From contig NC_081415.1 in assembly GCF_030272615.1 (NCBI RefSeq), forward strand, positions 369,403,667 to 369,467,666: a DNA stretch of 64,000 nucleotides, written 5' to 3'. The stretch's first letter is position 1, and each line of letters starts with the position of its first letter. Positions 45,718 through 59,130 of this stretch are shown piece after piece. The DNA comes from Cryptomeria japonica (taxonomy: Eukaryota; Streptophyta; Pinopsida; Cupressales; Cupressaceae). Below the pieces are notes generated by a model, which worked only from the letters and a program-made list of their open reading frames with translations, made no database searches and was not told where the DNA came from. A program made the translations under genes and the position numbers.

Positions 45718-48700
45718 ATGGCTTCTTCATCTGCTCCTGAATTCATTGCAAACCCTACTATTGTCGAGGTTATTAAACACCCTAGACCCGAATTCCAGTT
45801 AGTTCCTAAAATTGCCAAGAAAGATGATAACATTGGTGCATTTTCTAAAATTCCTAAGGGAGTAGTTTTTTCTGAAGACCCTAGAATGTATATACATTGT
45901 CGTATAGAGGAATTAGGTAATGAGGAAATTAAGAATATGTATAAATCTGTAATTTGTGATGAATCTAGAAATATCAAACCTAAACGCAAGATAGTTGAAA
46001 CCCTAGGTTTCACTAAAATTCTCAATATCCCGGATTTTCCCAAGGATGTTATAAGGATAGTACTAAGTAGGGTACATGGTGAATTCTTCTAGTTGGACTC
46101 AGTTCAAAAAATCACGAAAGAAGTAGTAAAGGCTGTGATAGGGTTACCCTCCATCGGTAACATACCTGATAAGACAAAGAAGGTCTCAAATGACCCAGTG
46201 ATAAACCTAACCAGTGCAACATTTGATAAGAGATCTTTAAGGGTAAATGATGTAATGGATATCAATGTCAAATTCATCAGTATGATCTTAGGCTACAAAA
46301 CTACACATGTATATAGGTTAAACTCAGTCTCTAGCCTATGCATTAAAAGTGCCTATGATATGATTAATGATAATGCAAGAATAGATGTGTGTGAATGGCT
46401 TAAAGATGAACTGATTGACAATTTGGGAAAGATAAAGAAAGACAAAAAGGGAACATTCAGATTTGGAAACCTACTTGTTTGTCTAATGTTGCACATAACC
46501 AAACAAGTACCTGGTATTGGTATTAGAAATTTTGGTTTTGATATACCGGTAGGCAAACAGTTGTTAGATTTACTGAACAACATGGGAGAGAATAGAGAAA
46601 AGAACATAAATGAGTATTTTCAAGCATTGAAGGCCCGAATGAAGACCAAAGTTAGATTGTCACAAGCAATTGTGGACAAGTATAAGGATGAAATCTATTT
46701 TGTAATAAAGAAGGATGAAATTTGGATGGAGGCAGTTATCCCAAGAATCATCTGGGTTACTAAAATGGGGTATGAAACTAATGACCACATAATAGAAACA
46801 TATGCAAAAGCCCTCCTAGAAGCATCTAAGGAACCTAAAGAAGAGGTATTTAGCAATGCTAAGACTATTGAAAAACAAATTCAATCCAAGAAAAATGTTA
46901 AAAAGGTTGAGGCAATAGTTAGAAAAGGATCTAGACCAGCAAAAGCTATTAAGGAAGATGTACTTAAACAAATTGGTATCACTGAAGATGAGTTAGAAGC
47001 ACTTCAACCGGAAACTCACCTTTCACCAGTTGGAACTTCTTCAGAAAGTGACATACCAGTTGCATTCAAAAGAGTTGTGAGAAAAAGGAAATCTTCACTG
47101 GTATCTTCACCTTCTCCTAGAAGAACAAGACAAAAACAACAGGCAGTAAGGCCCCCAGCAAAGAAAATAACTCCAAAGAAGAAAAAGGTGACTCCTAAGA
47201 AGAAGTCTATAGCTCCTATTGATAAATTACTAGATGAAATTACTGAGGATGGTAAATTGAAAAATATCAGCAAAATGTATAACACATTATCAGATGATGA
47301 CAAGGAGAAAGTAGAAAACAATGTAATCCTACACTTAGATATCTACAAGAAATTTTTGATGCAAGTTGCTGATGAAATATTGACAAATCTCTACAATAGA
47401 CTTGAAGCTAGGAGAGTAGGTATTATTGAGCTTGATAAGAAAATAAAAATTGAAAAATTACTTGCCGTACATCCTGTCAACTCACCTGATGAGATAGATA
47501 AATTGATCTTAGAGGCTAATCGGTCAGTATTTCCAACTTCTCACTGACATGTAGCACTAATGGCACGGAGAGTGAATAAGGTAACAGAAGAAACAACTAA
47601 TGCATGGGACATATTCCTTGTAGAGAAGGAAAAGAAAGAAGAGTATCGAAGCCCTAAACCCATCAAGGTATATCAAAAGGATAAGGGAAAAGGAAAGGTT
47701 AGTGGACCACCCAACATTAAAATAACAGATAATTTATCCCCACCACCTCTAGATACTCCACCGGTAGTTACTACTGACAATCAACTGGCTAGTGAGAGTA
47801 TGGACATACCACATGAGGACACAAATCTTGATTCAGAGGTGTTATATACAATGAACAGTGACACTCAGAAAGTCAATATTGTGGTAGATAAGGAATCAAC
47901 AGGGAAAACAGATGTGGCAAATGGGCCACCGACAATAGGTAGCATAGAAGAAAAACTGACAGTGGAGAACACTGAGAAATAGGTAGAGCAACATGCTCCC
48001 TCACAGGAATAGGTTCATGTAGAGACAGTGCCACCGGCAACAGCTGAGCAACCCAAACCTTTCCTTAGAGAAATGCAAACACAAACTGACCTACCAAAGG
48101 TCACTACAAGCAAAGAAATTACTCACATCGACGGAATACAAATTTTTGGTGCTTCTATTGCAGAAATCAGATCAACAAATGTGACAAAACTTCTTTTGGA
48201 TTCTATCAAGAAAATAAAGGGTGTAGCTCACAAGCATACAAAGCTATTGATGATACAATCCCAATTTTGAAAATGATAGCACCCAAATGTAGTGTGGATA
48301 ATAAAGATTCTTTGAATCAACTTGACACATTGTCTAAGTATATTACTGACAACATTGTGATAGTTGAACAAATAAATGAGGAAGCATTCAAAGAGAAACT
48401 AGAGAAGGAAAAACACAAATTCTTTGAAGAGGAAATAAAGAAGTGCATGAGACAATTTGACACTCTTTTACTGGCACTATGTAATACACTAAAAGAGTTT
48501 AAAACTTTGTACAGAGATACATGCAAAACAAACTTCTTGACAGTAGATATAGATAAGAAGATCAACAAGGTACATGAAGAAATAAATAAATTAGCTGACA
48601 ACTTCATTAATTCATCTGAAATATTATAAGTTTTTTAGCAGAAAATAACAGGTTTTGAGGAGGAACTTCTAAAATTGGAAAGAGAGAAGGAAAGTATAAA

Positions 48701-48944
48701 AGGAAAGGCAAAAGATCTAAAATGGAAACTTAGTCCAAGATTGGACTACCTCGCCTCCTTGAGAAAAGAGATATCTGAGGCTCTAGTTCAAGGATAGAAA
48801 ACACCAGAACAACAAATGCAACACCTCGCCGATACAATTCAGAGGATAGAGGCTACATTAAAGGATAGTGAATGGTTCACTAAGAGCCTGAATATGGTAT
48901 TGGCAGACCTTTTTCAGATTGTAACCAACTGGTTACAAGTATGA
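45718..48944 (+). pseudogene. D: long ORF of unknown function in the place of pol
   Basis: Starts ACCATGGCTTC and runs in one frame to 48270 with stops at 46090, 47545, 47980 and 48010, then shifts frame and continues to about 48944; roughly 1,070 codons. No RT, integrase or protease motif is visible. Residues 1-330 are globular (SVQKITKEVVKAVIGLPSIG, DVCEWLKDEL, RFGNLLVCLMLHI). Residues 440-500 are basic with PKKKKVTPKKKS. Residues 600-770 are polar (Pro, Thr, Ser). The C-terminal 230 residues look like coiled coil (EEAFKEKLEKEKHKFFEEEI, LLKLEREKESIKGK). I do not recognise the family. A structural or nucleic-acid-binding protein mobilised with a non-autonomous element is possible but unproven. 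Confidence 0.7.
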
Positions 48945-48990
48945 AGCTGGAAACCACACTCAATTGATACTTTGACAACCCTTGTCATTG

Positions 48991-49168
48991 ATGCCAAAGG
49001 GGGAGTAGTGGTAATGAGAAAAATAATCAGCAAATGGCTCATCAGCTCAGGGGGAGCACATATTTTTTTGGTACACAATTTTTGGTAAAACAATTCTGGC
49101 AGATTCTTTTTGGATGACACTTTTTGGATTTTTCTCATGAGTGTTGCCATCAATGCCAAAGGGGGAGA
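48991..49168 (+). other. Polypurine tract of D and an upstream duplicate
   Basis: ATGCCAAAGGGGGAGA directly precedes the 3' LTR (49153-49168). An almost identical ATGCCAAAGGGGGAG lies about 160 bp upstream (48991-49005). Confidence 0.75.
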
Positions 49169-49169
49169 T

Positions 49170-49959
49170 TGTTGGCAAATGCACACTCCAATGAGATATT
49201 TTAGGTGATTGAAGGTTTTGTCATTGATGGCGACGTTGCAATCATATGATACCGACAAGACAATTTACTGGCACCAGCAATGACAAACTCTACACCGACA
49301 CACACAACAATGGCAGTAAAAGGAAGTATACCAACACCCAGGCCGACAGGAATTTTGTTTATAATATATTTTGTAATTAATTGTAAAATCATTGTAAGAT
49401 GACTTGGCAAATTGTAAAATGACTCATATATGTATGAGATCATTATAGAACATTTTAAGAAGGAAGTAGATAGGTGAAATAAGGCAGACCTAATATGCGA
49501 ATTATAGGTTAAGGGTTTATGTATCAAGCAGAGCTAAAACCGATATTGGATCTAGCATAGTAGATGCTATTTTGAAGCAGCACAAGACATTGGATTTGCA
49601 TAATCCATTTTCTAAGTCAGTGAGACTTCCCATTTTGTAATTGAGTAGTGAGCTCTAGGCACTTGGCCTTCTTGCATGTGTAGGCCCCTATTGTAGCAGT
49701 AATATTCTCTTATTGGCCAGTAAGCAAATATTGTGGGTCACAAATCCCATTGAGGTTTTTCCCACACCGGGTTTCCTCGTTAAACTACTGTGTTATGGTG
49801 TTCTTTTCATGTGGTTGTTGTTTTCTCTATTTACTGCATTACTTTTTGTTTACTGGTATATAGTATTGATATGCTTTACATGTTTTAAGTTAAGAAAATT
49901 ATATAACCGGTTAGATACTGATTCACACCCCCCTCTCAGTATCTTTGGGAATCCTAACA
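49170..49959 (+). repeat. 3' LTR of D
   Basis: Starts TGTTGGCAAATG and ends CCTAACA; followed by ACATC, the partner of ACATT at 26195-26199. Confidence 0.95.
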
Positions 49960-49964
49960 ACATC

Positions 49965-51180
49965 AACATCCATAACTATCCCCAAGACTCAATATAATTT
50001 GGTTGATCAACTGTAGAGAACTTTCGTTCAAATATCCATACTCAAGTTACTCAAACTCTCACCAAAACATAAAGATATCTTAGAACAAGCACTTTTCGAA
50101 ACAAACATTCCTAAAGATCTAGACATTGATAGATTCCAAGCCATGGTGGCTCATATGATAGGGCCTCATAACCTTACCTTTTCCAAACATGATGATGTCT
50201 CCTTTAATCATTCGCATAACACTCCGCTCCATATCAAAGTCTTAGCCTATAAACATCGAGTAAAAAGAGTGTTAATAGATGGAGGAGCTGGTCTCAATAT
50301 CTGCACTTTAAAACTTATCTGTACATTGAGCTTCTCTGAGCAATCTATTGATCCAAACAAGAAAATCACCATCAAGGCCTATGATGATGAAGAAAGGTCA
50401 TCCAAAGGAACAATGATACTGCCTATTTAGGTAGGACCAATACAAAAGGACACTATGTGTCAAGTCTTAGACATAGACTTAACATACAATATTCTATTGG
50501 ATCATCCTTGGATACATAAAATGCAAGCAGTGCCTTCGACATACCATCAGTCTATCAAGTTTCCATACAATGGACACAAAATTTCCATATCTGCCGATAA
50601 TAACCCTTTTTAGCATTGCAATGCTATGGGGGTAGCTCAAGAAAGTCTGGTTCCACACAACAGGGAAGCCCAAGCTTCCTCAACATTTGATCATCATCAA
50701 GAAAAAATCAAGTCTTTATCCATAGACTTTAAACAAAAGATGAAAATCAAAGATCAAGGCATGGGGGAATACTCTTTTGAACCCATGTGTCTATCAAAAT
50801 TGCCAACATCGCCAAAATTTTATGGACAACCTTTTGCATCAACACATCAAGAAACACATCCCATCATCAAATTTGATGGAAAATTTATCCAATTGGGTAC
50901 ACTAGCAAATGAATCAAAAGAGAAAGACATCCTTAGTTGGCTATACAAGGATGAAGAAGAAGTTAGAGCTTGTACCTTAGAGGTGGCCATACCAACACAA
51001 TAATATGAAAAAGGATTTCGGATCATGCAACAAATGGGATACAATGACAAAGGACCTATAGGCAAGTGTCAGGAAGGCATTATAGAACCTTTACAACCTC
51101 CTTCACAATTTTCACGAGATAAAATAGGACTGGGATATGGACACAATATACCACTTAGGCAAAAACAAAATAAATAGTAG
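49965..51180 (+). pseudogene. C: retropepsin and G-patch
   Basis: Resumes the C polyprotein after D. The protease centre is VLIDGGAGLNICTLKL (about 50270), then TIKAYDDEERSSKGTMILP and YNILLDHPWIHKM. The G-patch GFRIMQQMGYNDKGPIG lies at about 51010-51060, followed by RDKIGLGYG. Several stops (for example near 50428 and 51001), but largely one frame with the integrase end. Confidence 0.8.
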
Positions 51181-52340
51181 AAACCTCAGTGGAGAGTAAA
51201 GAGGAAATATAATGAAAACTCATGGCAAGAGGCACTACACCAAGCATCAAAAATGACAAGGAAAGAGTAGGAAAAAGAGAAATGACAAGAGGAACTGGCC
51301 ATTCAAAGGGAAGAAGCATCTTATAAGAAAGTGCATCATGTGCAAGAACTTGTTCAAACCAAGGTAGAGCCACCAACCAAAGAAATTCCTACTCCCCAAG
51401 GAGAAACAATGTATGAACAAATGCAAAGGGTACAAGCAGGCTCCAATTCCGAATCAGAAAAAGCTACAAAACTAGTATCAATTGTCAGAGATCTTTTCTC
51501 ACCCTACAACATACCTGTTGGAAGCAATGAGAGACTCTGGGACAATACTTCTAAAACTGATTCTAATGAATATGAATGGGGTAGCTATTAAAATGTTGCT
51601 AAATATATCGAGGAAGATACCATCCATTCACACACACCCCTTTCTCAGGAGGGACAAGGCACAGAATCTTGGCCACTTGAATTCAGACCGTGACATATCA
51701 ACAAGGCTAATGAGAATGAGAAACAACAATACAAACAAGTCTACATTGAAGATGATACCATCGATGACCTTGACAATATCCTAAACCTAACCAATATCCC
51801 AAACAACTATAATGATGCCCATATCATGACACTTACCACAACCAATCTCAACCCACCAAACGACTCCCTACCGCTCGTATTTCCTGATCTAATAGACTGG
51901 GAAGAACTTGAACACCATGATATACCAATTTTTCCAGATGATGAATCCATTGCCCAATATCTATATTCAATCAACCTATAAACTTGCTCTACCAGTGAAC
52001 AAAATAATGATATCTACAATCAGGGGAGTGCCAAGTCTCTCAGTCGCAAAAATGAATGAAACAAAAGATCTAATGCTGAAAACCAGTCAATGGAAGTAGT
52101 CACAAAAAAGTAAAAATAAAAGACACATCTACAAGTGAAAATATTTTTGAGGCACCTAAAGATGGGAGACTTGACACTCTTCCTGAAAACTATCAAGATA
52201 GGTCACCCATATTGATTGAGCCAACTCAATCAATAAACATCGATACAACAACAACAGTCGAAACCATACACCTAGAAGAATCACTGACAAAAGAAGAGCA
52301 ACCAAATTTTATCAAATTCTTCAAGAAAAATAAAATCAAT
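51181..52340 (+). pseudogene. C: linker between protease and RT
   Basis: Holds SKTDSNEYEWGSY (about 51555), FPDLIDW (about 51880), FEAPKDGRLDTLPENY (about 52150) and HLEESLTKEEQPNFIKFFKK (52268). Frameshifts lie between 51590 and 52212. Confidence 0.65.
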
Positions 52341-53300
52341 AATGCTTGGTCATATGCTGATATGCCCGAAATAGAGTCGAATATGATCATGCATTATTTA
52401 TCCATCACTCCAGGAGATAAGCCAGTCAAACAAAAATTAAGAAAAATGAATCCGCATGTAGCATTATTGGTCAAAGCATAACTAAAAAAGTTATTAGATG
52501 TCATATTCATCCAACCTATAGACTATGCTGAATGGATTTCAAACATTGTACCAGTTTGAAAACTTGACAAAAGCATCAGAATATGCATAGATATTAGAGA
52601 TGTCAACAAAGCATGTCCAAAGGATGACTTTCCTTTGCCAAACATTGATAATTTTGGATCTAACAACATGCCACACAATGTTATCATTAATGGATGGTTT
52701 CTCTGGCAATAATCAAATCAAAATAGCCCCATAGGATCAAGATAAATTTGCATTCACCTACCCATGGGGAACGTATTGTTAGAATGTCATGTCTTTTGGC
52801 TTGAAGAATGTTGGGGTAACTTATCAAAGAGCCATGATGATAATATTCCACGATATGATGCATACCATCATGGAAGACCATGTGGATGATTTACTGGCTA
52901 AATCATTCACCCGAGCAGAACATCTGGGCATATTAGATAAAATATTTCAAAGATTGGAATAGTTGAAGGTCAAACTAAACCCTAAGAAGTGTTTCTTTGG
53001 GGTCACATCAGGCAAACTATTAGGCTACATTGTGTCAGAAAAAGGCATTGAAGTAGATCCAGCGAAGGTATAGGCCATCATGGAGATGCCACCTCCTAGG
53101 AACATTAGGCAACTCAAATATTTACAAGGACAACTGCAGTCTATCAGGTGATTCATCGCTCAACTAGTGGATAAATGTCTCCCTTTCAATCATATTCTCC
53201 ACAAGAACACACCTTTTAGATGGGAAGAAAAGTGTGCAAAATCATTTCACCAGCTCAAGAAATATCTAATGAATCCGCCAGTTTTGGTAACACCAATAGC
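52341..53300 (+). pseudogene. C: reverse transcriptase, heavily decayed
   Basis: KQKLRKMNPHVALLVKA, ACPKDDFPLPNID and GVTSGKLLGYIVSEKGIEVD are clear, but frameshifts (about 52650) and many stops break the domain. The catalytic box reads HVDDLLAKS in place of YVDD. Confidence 0.8.
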
Positions 53301-54081
53301 AGGAAAGTTGCTCATTCTCTACATATCAACAACTAAAGTATCATTAGGGGAATTGCTAGCACAAGAAGATCCAAAAGGCAAGGAAGAGGATATATATTAC
53401 ATCAACAAAACTTTAAATGGATATGAGCTAAAATATACATTTATTGAGAAGGCTTGCTTAGTTGTGGTATTTGCCTCTCAAAATTTTCGTCACTACATGC
53501 TAGCTCATATAATCAAGCTATTAGCAAAAATTGACCCTCTCAAGTATTTACTCAGAAAAGAAGCTCTTACAGGATGATTGGCTAAGTGGGTCATGATTCT
53601 CAGTGATTTTTATATCCAATACACAGAATGTCAGGCTATCAAAGGACAGGTAATTGTAGATCAGCTGGCTAAAGCACCACTACCAGATTAGCAACCAATG
53701 CAGGTGGAATTTCTAGACATGGATGTCCTCACTGTCACACCCAAACAATGGACCATGTACTTTTATGGATCCTATATACAACATAGATCGGGTGTCGGTA
53801 TCTTGTTCATCACTCTAGAAGGGCACACTATTCCATGATCTTATTGACTAATGTTTCCATGCACCAACAACATTGTTGAGTATGAAGCCTTGGTGATAGG
53901 AATCAAAATGGATGTGGAATGGAGAATCATAGAATTAAGAGTCTATGGAGACTCTTAATTAGTTATCAATCAAATCAATGATGAATACTAGACAAAGGAT
54001 GATAAACTAATGCCCTATAAGAGAATGGTGAATGATTTCAAATAGTACTTTGTACATATCACCTTTGAGAAAATACCAAGA
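53301..54081 (+). pseudogene. C: RNase H and archaeal-type RNase H
   Basis: LLILYISTTKVSLGELLAQ, YTFIEKACLVVVFASQNF, then TMYFYGSYIQHRSGVGILFI, NNIVEYEALV and VYGDS. The aRNH catalytic Asp of FDGS has become Tyr. Stops at 53576, 53690 and several later. Confidence 0.75.
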
Positions 54082-55500
54082 TTGGACAACAAAGATGCTG
54101 ATGCCATGGCCACTATCGCTTCATTGCTACAAATTTCAGAGCAACAGAGTCATTATGAGTTCTTGGTAGAGAAATTATTTTTCCCAGCCTATGACAATTC
54201 CGCATCCCAAGTCATCTATGCCTTAACCAGTTTAGACTCCCCTTTATATGGGACAATCTATGATTATCTTAAGAACAATACCCTTCCACTTGATCTATTC
54301 TGTAACAAAAAATGTAGCTTCATCTGGCAAGCCGCCTGCTATACCTTAACCGCTGACACACTTTACTGTCGAGGTCTAGATGGTACTCTTCTATCATGCC
54401 TCGATCGTAAAAAATCTGTCTCTGCCTTACACAAGCTTCACGAGGGTATTTGTGGTATGCATTCAAGTGGTCCTACTCTCACCAAGAAAATTTTGAGAAT
54501 GGGATATTACTGGCCGACAATGGAGAAAGAGTCTTATCAATTTGCAAAGAAATGTCCGAAGTGCCAAATTCATGGAAATCTTATCCATGCACTAGTACAG
54601 GAGCTGCAGCCATTCACCACATCTTGGCCTTTCTGTTAGTAGGGACTTGATTTAGTAGGGAAAATTCATCCTTCTTCTTCAAATGGACACAAGTTCATTA
54701 TCAATGCAACAAAGTATTTCAAAAAGTGAATTGAAGTAGTCCCGATGACCACATTAACTGAAAAACAGATCGCCTCATTTATTCTCAATGATCTCATTTG
54801 TAGATATGGCATTCACAGTTCCATTGTTACCGACAACAAGCATCCTTTCAATAATCAAGACGTACGAGAGCTTTGTGAAAGATTAAAAATCCAACATCGC
54901 TTCTCCACACCTTACTACCCACAAGGGAGTGGTCAGGCAGAGGCATCAAATAAAACAATTCTGAAAATCCTCAAGAAAATAGTAAATGATGCGGGTAAGA
55001 ATTGGCATGTACAACTCAATTCAACACTCTGGGCATACAAGACTAGCATTCAGACACCTATAGGGGTTACACCATATTCATTGGTGTATGGTTCAAAAGC
55101 AATTATACCTCTTGAGGTATAAATTCTATCTCTCAGAGTATCTTTGAAGGGCCTCATACCAAATGAGGAGTATCGAGTCAACAAATTACATGAACTAGAG
55201 CTTCTAGATGAAAAATGCCAACATGCCTATGACCATCTCAAACCATACCAATAGAGAATGTGCAAGAGATACAATCACAAAGTCATCCCTAGGGATTTCA
55301 AAGTCGGTGATCTTGTACTAAAAGAAAATCCCAAAAATCAACAAGATTGAGAAATGAAGGGGAAGTTTGAACCTAACTGGTTGGGTCCTTTTGTCATCAT
55401 ATTAGCCTACAAATCAAGCACTTATCAGTTAACAACTTCAGAAGGGGACATGCTCGATGAACCAACCAACAACATCCATCTGAATAAATTCTACACTTGA
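54082..55500 (+). pseudogene. C: integrase
   Basis: HEGICGMHSSG...CPKCQIHG zinc module (54440-54570), core with VTDNKHPFNNQD and GSGQAEASNK, GPY/F-type end with VGDLVLKENPKNQQD, NWLGPF and HLNKFYT, TGA at 55498-55500. TDNG is changed to TDNK. Stops at 54637, 54730, 55120 and others. Confidence 0.85.
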
Positions 55501-55608
55501 TTCGTCTAATGCACAGAAAAAGAAAAAAAATCAGAAAAAATAAAAAAAAATCAGAAAAAAATAAAAATAAATAAATAAATATATCAAAAAGTGCAATAAA
55601 CAAGTAGT

Positions 55609-55628
55609 GAAAACCTGGCAACAGGCGC
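55609..55628 (+). ncRNA. Hairpin downstream of integrase (C)
   Basis: TGAAAACCTGGCAACAGGCGC-type unit with stem CCTG/CAGG, after a poly-A tract (55515-55590). Single copy of the family seen in A and B. Confidence 0.5.
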
Positions 55629-55629
55629 T

Positions 55630-56836
55630 ATTTGTGGGAGAACAATTCCTCTATCTATCAGTATTCATAACTTTGATCTATCTAAGTCTTAGCTAATGGA
55701 CATCGCCCAAACCTTATTCATGCAACATTATCCCAGACATACTTAGCGTAGTCACTATCCTTGATTATCTGAGAAACAGTTCTCCACCTCATATCCCACC
55801 ATGGCTTGGTGATCACCATCTATATCCACATTGATAGATATCTATGAATAGGGGCAGCATTCATCTCACTTCAAACATTTCGACAACAAGGATCACAACA
55901 TGCTAAGAAAAAAATGTCAACAACTGCTCATCAGGCTAGAAAACAAGAAAAAAATGTCAACAACTGCTCATCAGGATCTAATGATGGATGATTTTTTGAA
56001 TTATAATTTGTTTACATATAGCATGAAGTTTTGACTAATTTTGTATCTTAAAAATTTGAATCATTAGATCTTCTGAGCTACTCGAGGATGCATCTAGCTA
56101 GAGAAGCAACAAAGGAGTCTGATATATTTTGGTTTTCTGTTTGTGAGGCGATCATTCGTACAATGCAAATATTGTCTCGAGACATGATTGGAAACATATC
56201 ATTGAAGACATTTTTCCACTTTGTGCATACAAATGGTTAACTCTTGTCTTTTTTATGCAAGCAACACTCAGGTCATCTTGGTTCAATTATACCTTGATTC
56301 TTGTGTGGTCTTACAATATCAAACATCCATGTAAGTTTTACTTAGGTTATTATGGTTCAATTATACCATTATGCTTGTATAAACTTCCAACATATCAAAA
56401 GATCAATTATGACAAACAAAAACAGAGCACAAACAAGTGACTAAACATGAATGACAACGATAGAATTAAAGTGATCATTTAGCTGCATATCATTCTTAAG
56501 CTTGCATTAGCTGCATATCATTTTAAATCTCACATCATTATCATTATCATTATCATACATCTCATTTTTAAGATACATCTCATAAATCAAAGTAATATAT
56601 ACAAATACATCATCACATTCTCATCTCATCATGAATCATACATCATCATCAAAATCAAGAGCATTTATATCTAAGCATCACATCATCTCATAAATTAAAG
56701 TAATCAATGCATATCATCAGTCATCATCAATAACACATCACATGTGGATCATAGAAAATCAATGTCATATATCTCAAAAATGGTCGAAATATACAAGGGA
56801 TATCATGTCTGTCAAAATACAACAGAGATAGGTCTC
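55630..56836. other. Non-coding stretch between pol and PMD gene of C
   Basis: A short direct repeat (AAAAATGTCAACAACTGCTCATCAGG, seen twice at about 55910-55975) and an ATCATCATC-rich tail (56460-56760) that mirrors the ATG-rich tails of A and B. No coding content. Confidence 0.45.
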
Positions 56837-58959
56837 TTAGGTATGACTATCTCTTGAGGCTGACAGTCTCATAGTAGATGTCCCAGCCCCTGGATCTCCA
56901 CCAGGTGGATCACATCGGTCAGGCCTCCTAACACCTATGCTCTTTGTCCTTGTATGAATACAAATAGATCGACTGGCTGCATAGCTAGGAGCTTTGTGAT
57001 CTCTAGGGACCACCTTGTTGTATAAACCCCTATAATACTCAACCTCCTTGGGCATATACTGTATCTCCCTCAGCGTGTCCTGCATTGGGGTACCAACCGT
57101 CGTTCTCTCCAATCTCTCAATAAGATCCTCTACCCAAAATTGGTGGTCTCTCTCTGTATCCCACTCTTCCATAATCTGCATAATCTAGCATTGTTGTGCT
57201 AGCACCTGTGCTTGAAGCTCCTACACTGTGACCTATAGGGCTCTAATCTGTGAATCCTGTCGATGGGTGGGTACCCTAATCTAAATGGGTACTTGTGTTG
57301 TGGTCCCACCAATACCTATCCCTATTCAAGGTGTTGATGGAGGTAGAACATCAGATCTCCTCCTTTGGGCGGGTCACCTAACATCCTTTATACCACCCAC
57401 CACTGCTAGGACTGCACCTATCCTACCAACCCCACCAACACTAAGAATGAGCCCTCCTCCTCTCCCTCTATCTCCCCCTCATCCTCTATCTAATACACCT
57501 CTATATCCCCCTCTCCCTCTATCTAATCCACCTCCACCACCTCCTCCACCACCTCCTCCATCATCTCCATCTCCATCTCCTACCTCCTCTCCCTCCTCAT
57601 CTCTCTATCTGGCTCCCCCTTGCCTTTGTGGCTGCTCATCCTCATCATCATCAAAGGCAGGTAGCATCTTTGCTAGATCAGATATGCGTACCACTACATG
57701 TGCCATGAAGTAAGCTAAGAACTCCTTTGTCATACTAGCATCCACAACACCATCTCCATAATACCAGATCTATCCTGCCAATGTCATATACTCCTCCACT
57801 ACTGCTATGCTATCTAAAGTGGGTCCCCACTTTGGCACATATTATCGCCTCTGAGCATATAAACAAGCTCCCTATGGCATCCCCTACTATCTACCATACT
57901 ACCACTGAACATGGCTATGTAAGAATCACTTGATAATAAAGGGTGTCCACCCAATCAGTTACCTCAGCATATACACATAGGGAATCTCTAGCCCATCCTC
58001 AGCCCACACCTCACAATCCATATATGATCTGCAAATGACCGTATCGATATCATCCAATTCTCTCTGCCAGTGCTCTAGTTTTCCCAGCTTACACTGGACA
58101 ACTATACCTGTATAACCATAAACATAAGCCCGACCCAGTGGCTTATCCCTATCTACAAGTGGTCTTGACATAGGAATATGATCCCAAGCTCACACCTATA
58201 GTAATGTCACCCCAGTTGATAAACTCATGTATCCCAAATACACCACTTGATGAAGCTCTCTATAAAGATGTGCCAACATACAAGATCCCCATGCAAACCT
58301 GTGCCCATGCATCACCATATCCTCTAGCACCAATCCCCATCCCACGGCTAGTCCCTTCGACCTACGATTGAGACACATAAATCCACCAATGAAACTCGCT
58401 AGTATAGATGACAACAGAGCATAGCCAAAATCCAGAAACTCCTACCATGGGATCTCATACTTGCTGATGTGATCATCCTGGAAGATGCGACAGAGAGCCT
58501 CTGTCCCACCCTCCTCAGTCTGCTCGTACGACAACAAGGCCCTCACTATAGGAATCCACAAAATCTGATAACAGTCCTCTGGTGTTACTGTTATATCACC
58601 CGTAGCCAAGTGGAAGGTGTTTGTGTCACTGTGCCACCTCTCTACCAAAGCTGGCAGCAAACTCTAGTGAATGATATACTGAGGCATGTCTAGTAAAGAG
58701 AACAACCCACATCTCTCAATCACATCTCTATCAGCCTATGATAAGTGCACAATCAATGACCATGGTCTCAGAAACCGCTCTCGAGACTGAAGCACGACAA
58801 GCTCTACCTAAAAAACAACAAGTGTCCATCATCAGTTCCCAAATCTATTTGATATATCCAATCAAAGAAAAATTAACTTGAAATAACGAAGCATCTCAAG
58901 AACACAACATCAATCAAAGACCCATATCGCAAGCAACATATCGAAAGAATCAAATCAAG

Positions 58960-59130
58960 ACCCATATCAAAATTCTGACCCATATCAAAAATCAAGACCC
59001 ATAACGCAAGCAACTCAAGATCCATAACGCAAGCAACTCAAGATCCATAATGCAAGCAACTCAAGACCCATAATGCAAGCAATCAAATCAGGACTCATAA
59101 CACAAGCATCAAATCAAGACTCATATTGAA
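58960..59130. repeat. About 24-bp tandem repeat in the C PMD intron
   Basis: Five to seven copies built on CAAGAYCCATAAYGCAAGCA. Further diverged ATATCAAAAATCAAGA words flank it (58860-59290). Confidence 0.7.

Larger units (their letters stand above)
26200..49959 (+). mobile_element. Element D: Copia-type non-autonomous LTR element, split by B
   Basis: LTRs 26200-26992 and 49170-49959, tRNA-iMet primer site, gag-like ORF with zinc knuckles (27064-28196), a long unknown ORF (45718-48944), polypurine tract, and near-identical 5-bp flanks. Without B it would be about 6.5 kb. No protease, integrase, RT or RNase H could be found. Inserted in the gag-protease frame of C. The LTRs differ at about 50 of 790 positions by eye. 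Confidence 0.85.

Noticed and set aside
57285-57713. Proline-rich plus-strand ORF
   Set aside because: It is the antisense shadow of the Gly/acidic/Arg-rich part of the C PMD gene.
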